From: Stenotrophomonas sp. SAU14A_NAIMI4_8
GTDB lineage: Bacteria; Pseudomonadota; Gammaproteobacteria; Xanthomonadales; Xanthomonadaceae
Direction: 5' to 3'
DNA: 64,000 nt
NCBI RefSeq assembly: GCF_003086695.1
Contig: NZ_CP025999.1
Location: forward strand, 180,320 to 244,319
The notes below the pieces were generated by a model that saw nothing but the letters and a program-made list of their open reading frames with translations, did no database searches and was not told the origin of the DNA. Shown here piece after piece: positions 63,389 to 64,000 of this stretch (position 1 is its first letter; each line of letters starts with the position of its first letter). The translations under genes and the position numbers were made by a program.

Positions 63389-63694
63389 GACTCGTGGGTA
63401 GTGCCGGCATCGGGGCCACCGGCGGTGCCTGGGAATCGCGCGTGCTGCCACGTGCGAAACGCTTGTTTGAATGTGTCAGGGTACCGGGCCGCGCGTGATC
63501 GAGCTAGATCGGCGCCGTTCACACCGCGTTTGCTGCAATGCAGCGAAATGCGCGTGGCCGGGTAGGTGCCAACCTTGGTTGGCACATTGTTTCACCGCGC
63601 GGACCCGCATCCGTGTGGACCAAGGTCCACACCTACCAGACGCGATGCGTGCGGATGACCGACAATGGCCCGGTCCTGACTGCGCGTGAGTGCC
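63389..63694. other. Divergent intergenic region with a REP pair
   Basis: About 306 bp between the ETF-QO and glutaryl-CoA dehydrogenase starts. Apart from the REP pair at 63562-63636 I see no gene, only short frames; the promoters of both genes must lie here, one on each side of the REPs. Confidence 0.6.
63562..63636. repeat. SMAG-type REP pair (inverted, two stem types)
   Basis: Forward GTAG-GTGCCAACC-tt-GGTTGGCAC from 63562 and a reverse copy GTGTGGACC-aa-GGTCCACAC ending CTAC at about 63636. Confidence 0.85.
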
Positions 63695-64000
63695 ATGGCT
63701 TTGCATCCGTACGATCTGTTCGATGTCCGTTCCCTGCTCAGCGAGGAAGAACGCGCGGTGCAGGACAGCGTGGCCCGCTTCACCAACGAACGGGTGCTGC
63801 CCATCATCGGCGATGCGTTCGACCAGGCGCGCTTTCCCGACGAACTGGTGCCGGAGATCGCCGCACTGGGCCTGCTGGGCGCGACGCTGCCGTCCGAATA
63901 CGGCGGCGGCGACCTGGGCGCGGTCAGCTACGGCCTGATCTGCCAGGAGCTGGAACGCGGCGATTCGGGCCTGCGCAGTTTCGTTTCCGTGCAGAGCTCG
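63695..64000 (+). CDS. gcdH: Glutaryl-CoA dehydrogenase (3' partial)
   Basis: First 102 codons of an acyl-CoA dehydrogenase, cut by the window end. Residues read LLSEEERAVQDSVARF, LGLLGATLPSEYGGGDLG and CQELERGDSGLRSFVSVQSS; the last block is characteristic of glutaryl-CoA dehydrogenase, which decarboxylates glutaryl-CoA to crotonyl-CoA in lysine and tryptophan breakdown and delivers electrons to ETF. Divergent from the ETF-QO gene. The catalytic Glu and FAD contacts lie beyond the window. Confidence 0.9.
   Translation, partial: MALHPYDLFDVRSLLSEEERAVQDSVARFTNERVLPIIGDAFDQARFPDELVPEIAALGLLGATLPSEYGGGDLGAVSYGLICQELERGDSGLRSFVSVQSS

Overview
The window is about 66-67% GC and looks like chromosomal DNA of a Stenotrophomonas maltophilia-complex bacterium (Xanthomonadaceae). 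The pointers are: dozens of small extragenic palindromes that begin with GTAG (the SMAG-type REP elements described from S. maltophilia), an Ax21-family outer-membrane protein, a toxin ending in the XVIPCD secretion domain used by the Xanthomonadales type IV secretion system, and a TPP-riboswitch-controlled TonB receptor paired with a PnuC-type transporter. This assignment rests on family recognition, not on a database search.

Layout. 1-1.0 kb: right end of an IS3-family element abutting the tail of an IS481-type transposase. 1.0-3.3 kb: a Ycf46-like AAA ATPase divergent from an orphan ParA. 3.3-9.8 kb: seven tightly packed genes (sixA, YceI-like, phospholipase-D/cardiolipin-synthase lipoprotein, hotdog thioesterase, KAS III-like synthase, SDR, metallo-beta-lactamase-fold hydrolase) that look like one operon for an unassigned acyl or lipid pathway. 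9.9-14.6 kb: acyltransferase, YheT-like hydrolase, TPR-sulfotransferase, PEBP protein, then a ten-copy REP array. 14.9-28.2 kb: a nitrogen-assimilation block (glnA with sigma-54/NtrC sites, glnK-amtB, ntrBC with its own NtrC box) interleaved with cell-wall genes (uppP, an amidase, mltA), a receptor with a Zur-like box and an orphan HigA. 28.2-39.7 kb: two sodC lipoproteins, fadI, hemDXY, secB, gpsA and small unknown genes. 39.7-43.6 kb: a patch of small unfamiliar genes, including an intergenic region with unusually strong nested inverted repeats. 43.6-53.4 kb: Ax21, a Dyp peroxidase, the thiamine-uptake cassette, a phosphotransferase, and a porin plus BCCT transporter. 53.5-57.5 kb: a T4SS peptidoglycan-hydrolase effector with a probable immunity lipoprotein, and a response regulator. 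57.6-64 kb: a BvgS-type hybrid kinase, cytochrome c, ETF-ubiquinone oxidoreductase and the start of glutaryl-CoA dehydrogenase.

How it fits together. PII (GlnK) and NtrBC would read nitrogen status and drive glnA through sigma-54 and NtrC sites visible upstream. Glutaryl-CoA dehydrogenase passes electrons through ETF to the ETF-ubiquinone oxidoreductase encoded divergently beside it. hemD, hemX and hemY are collinear. Two repeat families, SMAG-type REPs and a second hairpin family with compensatory stem changes, sit mostly just after stop codons; three genes take their TAG stop from a REP's GTAG. The least explained parts are the 3.3-9.8 kb operon, the structured intergenic region near 40.2 kb, and the effector/immunity pair.
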